NCBI RefSeq assembly: GCF_946187725.1
Contig: NZ_CAMHSK010000008.1
Location: forward strand, 1 to 64,000
Source of the DNA: an uncultured Treponema sp.
GTDB lineage: Bacteria > Spirochaetota > Spirochaetia > Treponematales > Treponemataceae
Direction: 5' to 3'
Length of the DNA stretch: 64,000 nt
Shown: positions 17,906 through 25,600 of the stretch, piece by piece
Numbering within the stretch: the first letter of the stretch is position 1
Layout: every line of letters begins with the position of its first letter
The notes under the pieces: generated by a model
What the model saw: the letters and a program-made list of their open reading frames with translations, nothing else
The model's database searches: none
Told to the model about the DNA's origin: nothing
Program-made: the position numbers and the translations under genes

Positions 17906-19756
17906 ATGAAAAAATATTTGTCACTTTGTGTTTTTTTTGTTTTTGGAACGCTTGCTTTTTCGCAGGTTTCGGTCGAAATTAATGATTTTTTCTATAAACA
18001 GGCTCAGATTTGGGAACTTCGCGGATTAACAACAACTTTGCCGCAGATTCGTCCGTATCCCGTAAATGTGATTAAGCGTATTCTGGATGATGTAATTGAA
18101 AACGGCTCTGAAAAGGATGCTGAACTTGCAAAAGGCGAGTATGAGAGGATTTTTCAGAAAAGCTTTTCTCCTTACTTCAAGGCGACTGGCGGCGCAAAAA
18201 TCAGTCATGAAGAAAATGATTTTGATTCTGACAATTCTGTGAACAAAGATTTTCACACCGAAGTAGGAATCGGCGGGGATGTTATTCTTCATGATTTGGT
18301 TTCGGTCGGCTACAAATTCGGAATTTACGCTCAAAAGAACGAATTTTCCGCTCATTCACAGCTTTATACTTCTATGGAAGAAGATTCAATTTTTGATCCA
18401 GTCGATGCAGGTCCTCTGACGGCTTATCTCAACTGGAACATGAATGTTGCCGTAGGAAATCAAAGCGTTTACGGAACAGGCGGCATGAATCGTCTTGGTT
18501 TCGGGCCTTTTATTGCTGACGGTCTGGCATTAAATGATGCGGGTTATCATTCGGCAAACCTCACTTTCAATGCGACTACTGAAAAATGGAGCTATGCTTC
18601 TGCTTACGAGACAATCGGTGCAACCCGTAACATGGGCGCAGAAATTGACAGTTCCTGGCTTGATTCGGGCAAATATCTTGCTTTCCATGCGATAAAATGG
18701 CACGCCTTTGAGAAATTCAACCTCACTTACTACGAGAATATCATTTTCGGACCATACAACAACCTTTCGTACATCACACCAGCACCTTATTATGCGGTTC
18801 AAAATATCGGCGGTGCAAATGATAACCTTCAGATGGGGCTGCTTTTTGAAGTGAAGCCGGTTAAAGGCCTTGATTGGGCAACAGATTTCTTTGCTGATGA
18901 CATTGAGCTTAACGAGGTCTTGAAATTCAACTTTGATACGAAGTTGCGTTTTGGATTCCAGACAGGCATTGTTTATGCCCCGGAAGAGTCGCTTTGTGAA
19001 CGGCTGACTTTCAATTACACTGCGGTCATGCCTTATGTTTATGCTCATTGGCAGTATGATGATTCAAGGACTGGAGCTTTTGACGGAAAAACCTGGAACC
19101 GTCAGAACTACACGAATTCAGGCGTTAATATCGGTTCTGCCCTTGACCCAAATTCTGATAAGATTTCGCTCACTGCTCAGTTTGCACCCGCTAAAAACCT
19201 TAAATTGAATCTGTTCGGAAATTTTATCCGTCATGCTAACGGTGCCGAAGATTTTTCTGATGACGAGGCTGCGGAGTATATGCTTGCCAAAAAAGGCACA
19301 TATGCTACGAACGGCACTTTGTATATGACTCAGATGTTCGCCGATGCAACCAGCTCACATGGAAAGCATGTTGATTCTGCATGGAAAAAACTGGGCTTTA
19401 TGACAAGCGACCACAAGATGTATGTCACACAGCTCGGTCTTAATGCTGAATATTCTTTCGCACGCACAAAATATGGAAAATTCTCTCTTTGTGCTGGATA
19501 CACCTTTGAATATGTCAAAAACAACGGAGTCAACGCACATATTTACAAAGGCGGATTGATTGACGATTTGAAGATAACCACAACCGAAGATGGAAAATAC
19601 AAAATCGGGGGCGGTTCAACTGAATACACATGGGATGAACTGAAACAGAGCAAAGAGGTTCAGACAGCGGTAAATGCGGCCCGTGAAAACTGGGTAAGCC
19701 AGCTTTACGACAGCCTGAATCACTACATCAGCGTGTCGATGAAATACAGTTACTAA
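17906..19756 (+). CDS. Outer-membrane beta-barrel protein (Wzi-like)
   Basis: 616 residues. Signal peptide MKKYLSLCVFFVFGTLAFS, then a helical segment (YKQAQIWELRGL...RPYPVNVIKRIL) typical of the plug or periplasmic part of Wzi-like capsule-assembly barrels, then amphipathic strands to a C-terminal VSMKYSY ending in an aromatic residue, as barrel assembly requires. The start ATG 17906 has CGGAGG nearby (17892-17897). The frame extends upstream into the previous gene, but those codons lack a ribosome site. It sits between two tRNA-modification genes without an obvious functional link. The barrel call is secure; the Wzi relation and any capsule role are tentative. Confidence 0.7.
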   Translation: MKKYLSLCVFFVFGTLAFSQVSVEINDFFYKQAQIWELRGLTTTLPQIRPYPVNVIKRILDDVIENGSEKDAELAKGEYERIFQKSFSPYFKATGGAKISHEENDFDSDNSVNKDFHTEVGIGGDVILHDLVSVGYKFGIYAQKNEFSAHSQLYTSMEEDSIFDPVDAGPLTAYLNWNMNVAVGNQSVYGTGGMNRLGFGPFIADGLALNDAGYHSANLTFNATTEKWSYASAYETIGATRNMGAEIDSSWLDSGKYLAFHAIKWHAFEKFNLTYYENIIFGPYNNLSYITPAPYYAVQNIGGANDNLQMGLLFEVKPVKGLDWATDFFADDIELNEVLKFNFDTKLRFGFQTGIVYAPEESLCERLTFNYTAVMPYVYAHWQYDDSRTGAFDGKTWNRQNYTNSGVNIGSALDPNSDKISLTAQFAPAKNLKLNLFGNFIRHANGAEDFSDDEAAEYMLAKKGTYATNGTLYMTQMFADATSSHGKHVDSAWKKLGFMTSDHKMYVTQLGLNAEYSFARTKYGKFSLCAGYTFEYVKNNGVNAHIYKGGLIDDLKITTTEDGKYKIGGGSTEYTWDELKQSKEVQTAVNAARENWVSQLYDSLNHYISVSMKYSY

Positions 19757-19760
19757 ATAA

Positions 19761-19776
19761 GACACAGATCTGTGTC
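19761..19776. repeat. Perfect 16-bp palindrome before thiI
   Basis: GACACAGATCTGTGTC lies 4 nt after the barrel gene and 19 nt before the thiI ATG. It could be an operator or a weak stem loop. No T-tract follows. Confidence 0.5.
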
Positions 19777-19795
19777 TAAAATTTGAGGAAGAATT

Positions 19796-20962
19796 ATGGA
19801 ACTGAATAAATTTTATATTGGAAAGATTGGTGAGCTTATCTTAAAAGGCTCTAACATCAAGATTTTTGAAATGCAGCTTGTAAAGAACACTAATGCCTAT
19901 TTAAAGAATGTGAATGCGCGGGTTCGGCTCAATTCGGGCAGGCTTTATGTCGAATGTGACGAGGACGCACAGGAAAGGGTTGAATTTGCGCTCAATCATC
20001 TGATTGGAATTACCGGCTGGGCTGAGGCAGTTGTCGTTGAAAAAAACATCGAGGCAATCAAGCAGGAAGTCCTGACCGAAGCGATTAAGGCTCGCGACAA
20101 CGGAGCAAAAACTTTCAAGCTTGATGCCCGCCGAAGCGACAAATCGTTCCCGCTTGACCATTATGGAATTTGCTGTGAAGCTGCAGAGCTTGCTTACGGT
20201 CAGAAAATCCTTGATGTCGATGTAAAAAATCCAGATGTTGTGATTATGATTGAAGTCCGCGACAAGTGCTTTGTTTACTCAAACCGCACAAAAGGCCGCC
20301 GCGGATTGCCGGTTGGCGTGAGCGGAAAGGGGCTTCTTTTGCTTTCAGGCGGATTGGATTCTCCGGTTGCAGGGTATCGTATGCTTCGCCGTGGAATGAC
20401 CATTGATGCCGTTTACTTCCATGCTTATCCGTACACGAGTGATGAGGCAAGGGAAAAGGTTGAGCATCTTGCAGAAATCCTTTCTCATTATGGACTTCGC
20501 GTACATATCAACACCGTTCCGTTTACTGAAGTTCAGATGCAGATTAAGAAAAAATCTCCTGAAGCATACACAACTTTGATGCTCCGTCTGTGCATGATGA
20601 AATGTGCCAACATGATTGCAGAGCGAATCGGTGCTTCATGCTTGATTACCGGCGAAAGTCTTGGTCAGGTTGCAAGCCAGACAATCGAGAACATGAGCTG
20701 TACCGAAAGCATGGCCGAATTCCCGCTTTTGCGTCCTCTCGTAGGCACTGACAAAGAAGAAATCGTAGAAATCGCCAAGGAAATCGGTACTTACGAAACA
20801 TCGATTTTGCCGTATGAAGATTGCTGCGTTCTTTTCAGTCCGCGTCATCCAGTTTTGCGCTCAAGTGTCGAAGAGGCTCAGAGAATCTACAAGGAGCTTG
20901 AAGTAGACGAGCTTGTCAAAAAAGCCTACGAAGAGCGTGAAATCAAGCGATACGAAGTTTAG
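19796..20962 (+). CDS. thiI: tRNA 4-thiouridine synthetase ThiI
   Basis: 388 residues. An N-terminal ferredoxin-like and THUMP region (residues 1-165: GELILKGSN, KTFKLDARRSDKSFP) binds tRNA. The PP-loop ATPase motif LSGGLDSP (about 182-189) adenylates uridine 8. GESLGQVASQTIENM and a C-terminal ILPYEDCCVLF segment match the family. It lacks the C-terminal rhodanese domain of the E. coli enzyme and so resembles the short form, which relies on an external sulfur carrier. The enzyme forms s4U8 in tRNA and may also supply sulfur for thiamine. GAGGAAG precedes the ATG. It is followed by a strong inverted repeat. Confidence 0.95.
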   Translation: MELNKFYIGKIGELILKGSNIKIFEMQLVKNTNAYLKNVNARVRLNSGRLYVECDEDAQERVEFALNHLIGITGWAEAVVVEKNIEAIKQEVLTEAIKARDNGAKTFKLDARRSDKSFPLDHYGICCEAAELAYGQKILDVDVKNPDVVIMIEVRDKCFVYSNRTKGRRGLPVGVSGKGLLLLSGGLDSPVAGYRMLRRGMTIDAVYFHAYPYTSDEAREKVEHLAEILSHYGLRVHINTVPFTEVQMQIKKKSPEAYTTLMLRLCMMKCANMIAERIGASCLITGESLGQVASQTIENMSCTESMAEFPLLRPLVGTDKEEIVEIAKEIGTYETSILPYEDCCVLFSPRHPVLRSSVEEAQRIYKELEVDELVKKAYEEREIKRYEV

Positions 20963-20966
20963 AAAC

Positions 20967-20999
20967 TTGAATATCGAGTTTTCAAAACTCGATATTCAA
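20967..20999. terminator. Long perfect inverted repeat after thiI
   Basis: Two 16-nt arms (TTGAATATCGAGTTTT and its complement) flank a single C, 4 nt after the thiI stop. The stem is long, but no run of T follows on the plus strand, so it may act as a terminator only partly or as a protein-binding palindrome. Confidence 0.5.
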
Positions 21000-21077
21000 A
21001 CTCTTTACAATTCATAAGATTTATCAACAAATAAAGCTTCAAATTAAAAAAAATCCCTTAAAATTCACTTCTTTTTA

Positions 21078-21106
21078 TTGACTTTTTGCGCAATCGGTTG
21101 CACAAT
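21078..21106 (+). promoter_or_regulatory. Promoter of the lacI-type gene
   Basis: TTGACT (21078-21083), a 17-nt spacer, CACAAT (21101-21106). Operator O1 covers the spacer and -10. The predicted start coincides with ATG 21113, suggesting a leaderless, autorepressed transcript. Confidence 0.5.
21086..21105. promoter_or_regulatory. LacI-family operator O1
   Basis: TTGCGCAATCGGTTGCACAA contains the core GCAATCGGTTGC, which fits the LacI-family GCAAnCGnTTGC consensus with a central CG. The same core occurs at 21117-21128 and, inverted, at 25569-25580. Confidence 0.75.
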
Positions 21107-21112
21107 ATAAGT

Positions 21113-22123
21113 ATGAGCAATCGGTTGCGCAATTCTAGTTTTACAATGGATGACATCGCACAGGAGCTTGGCCTTTCCAAGAGCACGGTTTCTCGCGCTT
21201 TGTCGGACTCTGGAAGAATCAGTCTGGAAACAAAAGAGAAAGTTCGTGCCTGTGCGCAAATGCATGGCTTTAAGCCGAACCTTGTTGCAAAGGCACTGGC
21301 AGGGCAAAAAACTTTCAATATTGCGGCAGTCATGCCTTATGAAGCAAATGCCACTCAGATGATGTTCTTCCACGACTGTCTTTCCGGCATTGTGAGCAGG
21401 GCTGCAAAGGATGGCTACAGTGTGCTTGTGTGCATGACTGAGAGCGATGACAACGAAATCCTCAAGAGTGTTCTTGAAAACGGTAAGGTTGATGCGGTTA
21501 TTCTGACTCAGTTAAAGCATGATGATAAAAATGCGGCTCTTGTAATTGAATATGAGATTCCTTTTGTCATCATCGGTTCTGGTTCACTTGAAGGTGCGGT
21601 TTATGTCGATTCACGCATGAAGGAAAATTGTGCTGAATTTACAAGACTTTGTAACCGCGCTCTTAGTGAGGGCGGAAATGTTCTTTTTGTATGCGGTTCT
21701 CTTGATGTCGAGGCGAACAACAATCGTCTTTCGGGATTTTTGAGTGGCATGGAGAGCATTAAAGAAAAATCGCTCAATTATGCAGTCTGCACTGATTTTT
21801 CGGACATTGCTGATGAGCTTTCCCTTAAAAACTGGAATCTGATTCTGTGTTCAGATGATGTGGTTTGTATTCAGGTGCTGGAGATTCTTAACGCAAATGG
21901 AATTCAGGCTGGAAAGGACATAAAAATTGCTTCTTTCCATGACAGCATTCTGCTTGAATCACACATGCCTCCAATTAGTGCACTTCAGGTCAATGCATTC
22001 AGTTTGGGAGAAGTTTCTGCGGAGCTTTCTTTGAAGGCTTTGAAGGGAATTGATTTTGAAAAGCTTAATTATGTGGACTGCTCGTTTGCAATGCGGGCAT
22101 CTACCGAATCAATCGATTGTTGA
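21113..22123 (+). CDS. LacI-family transcriptional regulator of galactan use
   Basis: 336 residues. The N-terminal HTH reads FTMDDIAQELGLSKSTVSRALSDSGRIS, followed by a hinge helix (KPNLVAKALAG) and a periplasmic-binding-type sensor domain (about 65-330). It likely represses this galactan locus: LacI-type operators lie over its own promoter, in its first codons and before the GH35 gene. The inducer is probably galactose or a galacto-oligosaccharide (inference). ATG 21113 is preferred because TMDDIA aligns with the usual second turn; ATG 21146 is the alternative and would put the second operator in the 5' UTR. Neither has a clear ribosome site. The solute-binding gene begins 32 nt after its stop. 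Confidence 0.9.
   Translation: MSNRLRNSSFTMDDIAQELGLSKSTVSRALSDSGRISLETKEKVRACAQMHGFKPNLVAKALAGQKTFNIAAVMPYEANATQMMFFHDCLSGIVSRAAKDGYSVLVCMTESDDNEILKSVLENGKVDAVILTQLKHDDKNAALVIEYEIPFVIIGSGSLEGAVYVDSRMKENCAEFTRLCNRALSEGGNVLFVCGSLDVEANNNRLSGFLSGMESIKEKSLNYAVCTDFSDIADELSLKNWNLILCSDDVVCIQVLEILNANGIQAGKDIKIASFHDSILLESHMPPISALQVNAFSLGEVSAELSLKALKGIDFEKLNYVDCSFAMRASTESIDC
21117..21128. promoter_or_regulatory. LacI-family operator O2
   Basis: A second GCAATCGGTTGC core, 27 bp downstream of the first and inside the first codons of the regulator (or its leader if ATG 21146 is used). The position is suited to blocking early transcription. Confidence 0.65.
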
Positions 22124-22155
22124 ACTAAGCGATTTACTTTTTAAAGGAGAATAAT

Positions 22156-23370
22156 ATGAAAAAATGTGCTGAATTTGGAATGAAAGTTTTTTGTGTGTCA
22201 TTATGTTGTCTTGCTGCGTCATTTTTTATTTCCTGCAACGAGAAAAAGGCAAATGACGGAAGCATTACTTTGACTGTCTGGGAATCAACTAACGGTCCTG
22301 ATGAATTCATTAAAAAGGCTGGTGAAGCATTTGAGGCAAGTCATCCGAATGTTAAAATCAAATTTGAAAATGTAGAACTTGGTGATTCAACAGGTCAGAT
22401 TGCGCTTGACGGACCGGCCGGGAAGGGCGCTGACATTTTTGCAGCTCCTCATGACAGACTCGGTTCACTTGTAACAGGCGGGCATGTTCTTCCGACGGCA
22501 AATGCTGATGAAATCCGTTCGCATATTCTTTCTTCATGCGTAAAGGCACTCACTTATGACGGAACTTTGTACGGATATCCAGTTTCGGCAGAAACCTACG
22601 CTCTTTTTTACAACAAAAAGCTCGTAAAAGAAAATGAAGTGCCAAAATCATGGGATGAGCTTGTTAACTGGACTTCAGATTTTAATGCAAAAAATCCTGG
22701 AAAATACGGTTTTGTAATGGATACAGGCAATGCCTACTACACGATTATTTTTACTACAAAAAACGGCAACCGTCTGTTCGGAATCAATGGAAATGACCGC
22801 AACAATTCAAACATCAATAATAAATATGCTGTCGATGGCATGAAATTCTTTCAGGGCTTAAAGCGAATTCTGAATGTTTCTTCTACCGACTTGGGAACTG
22901 CGACCGTTGATGCTGCCTTCCAGACAGGAAATGCGGCAATGCACATAACCGGACTTTGGAATGTTGTTCCTTTTGAAAAGGCTGGCATTGAATTCGGTGT
23001 TGCGCCGCTTCCGTCTCTTCCAGGGGACTCAAATCCTGCGGCTTCGTTCAGCGGAACTCGCGCGATGTTCGTTTCGGCTTATTCTGACCATCCTGCTGAA
23101 GCAAATGAATTTGCCGCTTTCCTTGTAAGCGAAGAGATGCAGCGTCTCCGCTTCGAAATTACGGGTGCAATTCCAAGCATCGATATTCCGCTCGAAAGTC
23201 CGTATGCACCAGGTTTCTTGAAGCAGCTTGAATATGCTTTCCCTATGCCAACAATTCCTGAAATGGCTATGTTCTGGGAAGCAATGAATAGTGCAAGCAA
23301 AAACATCTGGGATGGAGCTGATGTTCAGAAAGAACTTGATGCCTGCAACACTGCAATGGTAGGAAAGTAA
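22156..23370 (+). CDS. ABC sugar transporter, substrate-binding lipoprotein
   Basis: 404 residues. The lipobox FFISC follows a signal peptide, so the product is membrane-anchored. The fold is that of family 1 solute-binding proteins: LTVWESTNGPDEF at the start, GPAGKGADIFAAPHDRLG, YGYPVSAETYALFYNKKLV, AAMHITGLWN and a C-terminal MPTIPEMAMFWEAM segment, as in MalE/GanS-type proteins. It captures oligosaccharides, here probably galacto-oligosaccharides released by the GH53 enzymes. AAGGAG precedes the ATG. Two permease genes follow directly, so the three form one transcription unit with the regulator. Confidence 0.9.
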   Translation: MKKCAEFGMKVFCVSLCCLAASFFISCNEKKANDGSITLTVWESTNGPDEFIKKAGEAFEASHPNVKIKFENVELGDSTGQIALDGPAGKGADIFAAPHDRLGSLVTGGHVLPTANADEIRSHILSSCVKALTYDGTLYGYPVSAETYALFYNKKLVKENEVPKSWDELVNWTSDFNAKNPGKYGFVMDTGNAYYTIIFTTKNGNRLFGINGNDRNNSNINNKYAVDGMKFFQGLKRILNVSSTDLGTATVDAAFQTGNAAMHITGLWNVVPFEKAGIEFGVAPLPSLPGDSNPAASFSGTRAMFVSAYSDHPAEANEFAAFLVSEEMQRLRFEITGAIPSIDIPLESPYAPGFLKQLEYAFPMPTIPEMAMFWEAMNSASKNIWDGADVQKELDACNTAMVGK

Positions 23371-23371
23371 T

Positions 23372-24688
23372 ATGGATATAAAAAACGATATGTCAGAGAT
23401 GAAAAAAATTCGTGTGTCCGCTTCCTGCTTTATGGGGCTGGCGCATCTTCTCTACCTCAAAGATTATGTAAAAGGCATTTTCTTTGCTCTTTGTGAACTT
23501 GCTTTCATCGTGTGCCTGCCTTTTACAGTTAAAAAACTGGTGGGCCTTATTACGCTCGGAACTCCGCATCCGGAACTCCCAATCAAAATGCGTGACAACT
23601 CAATTTTCATGCTGATTGACGGCATTCTGATTCTTGCCTTGGTTGCGATTTTTGTGATTGTCTATGTCCTGAGTGTTAAAAGCGCACAGGCAGGATATGC
23701 CGAATATTGCAGGACTGGAAAATTCAGAACTCAAAAAGAGCAGCTCGATACCGCCTTGGGAAAATCATTTCCGATTTTCGGTCTTGCGCCTGGTTTTGTG
23801 ATGGTCATGGTTTTTGTAATCGTTCCTCTAGTTTTCAGCGTTGCCGTTGCTTTTACGAACTATTCTGATCCGGCGCACATTCCGCCAAATAATACGGTTG
23901 ACTGGGTAGGATTTCAGAATTTCGTGGAGCTTTTGGGCGGGCAGAAAACCTGGTCTGTGGGATTTTTGCGTGTCGCTGTCTGGACTTTGGTTTGGGCTGT
24001 TCTTTCGACCTTTACCTGCTATTTTGGCGGGCTTATTGTTGCGGTTCAGCTTCGTGAAATCAATTTCCGGATTGCACCGATTTTTCGCTTCATTTTCATT
24101 CTTCCGTATGCGGTGCCGGGCGTTGTTTCGATGCTCGTTTGGAAAAATCTTTTGAACGGCTCATTCGGAATTGTAAACAGAACGCTCATGGCAATCGGCA
24201 TTATTTCTCAGCCGATTCCATGGCTTGGAACTCCGGTGATGGCACAGTTTACCTGCGTGGTCGTAAATCTTTGGGCTGGTTTCGGATATTTCATGCTTCT
24301 TTCGATGGGTACAATGACCGCAATCAGTGAGGACATGAACGAGGCTGCAAAAATCGACGGTGCAAATCGCAGGCAGATTTTTTCTAAAATCACGCTTCCG
24401 CTCGTTCTGTATCAGACTTTGCCGCTGATTATCATGAGTTTTGCTCATAATGTGAACAACTTCGGTGCAATCTACTTCCTTACGGGAGGAGCACCAACTG
24501 TTTCAGATTCTACGATTACGCTTGCTGGCGGAACTGATATTCTCGTATCATGGATTTACAAACTCACAATTACGCTCATGAAGTACAACTATGCTTCGGT
24601 AATCGCAGTCATGATTTTCATTGTGCTTGCTCCGTTCGCGATTTTCAACTTCAGGCAGACTAAAGCATATAAGGAAGGTTCGGTATGA
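23372..24688 (+). CDS. ABC sugar transporter permease, MalF/GanP-like
   Basis: 438 residues with about eight predicted membrane helices. The N-terminal 130 residues hold two extra helices plus a cytoplasmic segment, as in MalF-type permeases. The EAA loop EAAKIDGANRRQIFSKITLP (about residue 323) contacts the ATPase. The gene starts 1 nt after the binding protein and shares a 4-nt overlap with the next permease. It should form the import channel for galacto-oligosaccharides. No ATPase gene accompanies it, so a shared MsmX-type ATPase elsewhere is expected. Confidence 0.92.
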   Translation: MDIKNDMSEMKKIRVSASCFMGLAHLLYLKDYVKGIFFALCELAFIVCLPFTVKKLVGLITLGTPHPELPIKMRDNSIFMLIDGILILALVAIFVIVYVLSVKSAQAGYAEYCRTGKFRTQKEQLDTALGKSFPIFGLAPGFVMVMVFVIVPLVFSVAVAFTNYSDPAHIPPNNTVDWVGFQNFVELLGGQKTWSVGFLRVAVWTLVWAVLSTFTCYFGGLIVAVQLREINFRIAPIFRFIFILPYAVPGVVSMLVWKNLLNGSFGIVNRTLMAIGIISQPIPWLGTPVMAQFTCVVVNLWAGFGYFMLLSMGTMTAISEDMNEAAKIDGANRRQIFSKITLPLVLYQTLPLIIMSFAHNVNNFGAIYFLTGGAPTVSDSTITLAGGTDILVSWIYKLTITLMKYNYASVIAVMIFIVLAPFAIFNFRQTKAYKEGSV

Positions 24689-25527
24689 TAAAAGAACATG
24701 AAATGCACCAGTTCAACAAAACGATTATCTATTTGATTTTCTTGATTGTCTCTGTGTTCGTTATTTATCCTCTGGTTTATGTCGTAAGCGGTGCTTTTGC
24801 TCCTGGAAACTCAATCGCCTCGCTTAACATCATTCCGTTCAAAAACGGCATCACATTTGAGCATTTCGTCGATTTGTTTACGAAAAATGATTACGGAAAG
24901 TGGTTTTTGAATACGCTGATTATCGCCGTGGAGACCAGTGCTGCCACCGTCGTGATTTCTTCGCTTTCGGCCTATGTTTTCAGCCGTTTCCAGTTCAGAT
25001 TCAAAAAATCTTTTTTGATGAGTCTTTTGATTCTTCAGATTTTCCCGAGCTTTGTCGGCATGATTGCAATTTATGTAATCCTGCTCCGAATCGGCGGCCT
25101 GGATACGCTTTGGGGACTGGTCCTGGTCTATGTGGCCGGAAACATTCCATATAACACATGGATGGTTAAAAATTACATGGATACAGTTTCAAAAAGTCTT
25201 GATGAGGCGGCCCGAATCGATGGTGCAAGTCATTTCCGCGTATTTGCCCAGATAATCATGCCGATTGCAAAGCCGATTATCACTTTCCTTGCGATTACGA
25301 GTTTTACTGCACCGTGGATGGACTTCATTTTCCCGAAGATGGTTTTGCGAAGCCCTGAAAATCAGACGCTTGCGCTTGGACTTTTTGCCTTCGTTTCTGA
25401 CAAAAAGAATGAATTCACGATTTTTGCGGCAGGCTCTCTGCTCGTTTCGATTCCCTTCGTTATTTTCTTCCTTATCACGCAAAGAACGCTGATTTCAAGT
25501 TTTGGCGGCGCGGCGGTCAAAGAGTAA
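24685..25527 (+). CDS. ABC sugar transporter permease, MalG/GanQ-like
   Basis: 280 residues, six predicted membrane helices. The EAA loop EAARIDGASHFRVFAQIIMP lies near residue 173. The C-terminal ITQRTLISSFGGAAVKE is typical of MalG-type subunits. Its ATG overlaps the stop of the partner permease (ATGA). The two permeases form the heterodimeric channel. The 73-nt gap after it contains an AT-rich GAAAATG-type run and the third operator. Confidence 0.93.
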   Translation: MIKEHEMHQFNKTIIYLIFLIVSVFVIYPLVYVVSGAFAPGNSIASLNIIPFKNGITFEHFVDLFTKNDYGKWFLNTLIIAVETSAATVVISSLSAYVFSRFQFRFKKSFLMSLLILQIFPSFVGMIAIYVILLRIGGLDTLWGLVLVYVAGNIPYNTWMVKNYMDTVSKSLDEAARIDGASHFRVFAQIIMPIAKPIITFLAITSFTAPWMDFIFPKMVLRSPENQTLALGLFAFVSDKKNEFTIFAAGSLLVSIPFVIFFLITQRTLISSFGGAAVKE

Positions 25528-25564
25528 AATGAAATTTGAAAACGGAAAATGAAAATTTAATAAA

Positions 25565-25584
25565 TTGTGCAACCGATTGCATTA
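25565..25584. promoter_or_regulatory. LacI-family operator O3 before GH35
   Basis: The core GCAACCGATTGC (25569-25580) is the reverse complement form of the operators at 21090 and 21117. It lies 17 nt before the GH35 ATG, where AGAGGA (25591-25596) is the ribosome site. A TTGTGC/TATATA pair around it is a weak promoter candidate. Confidence 0.7.
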
Positions 25585-25600
25585 CTATATAGAGGATTTT

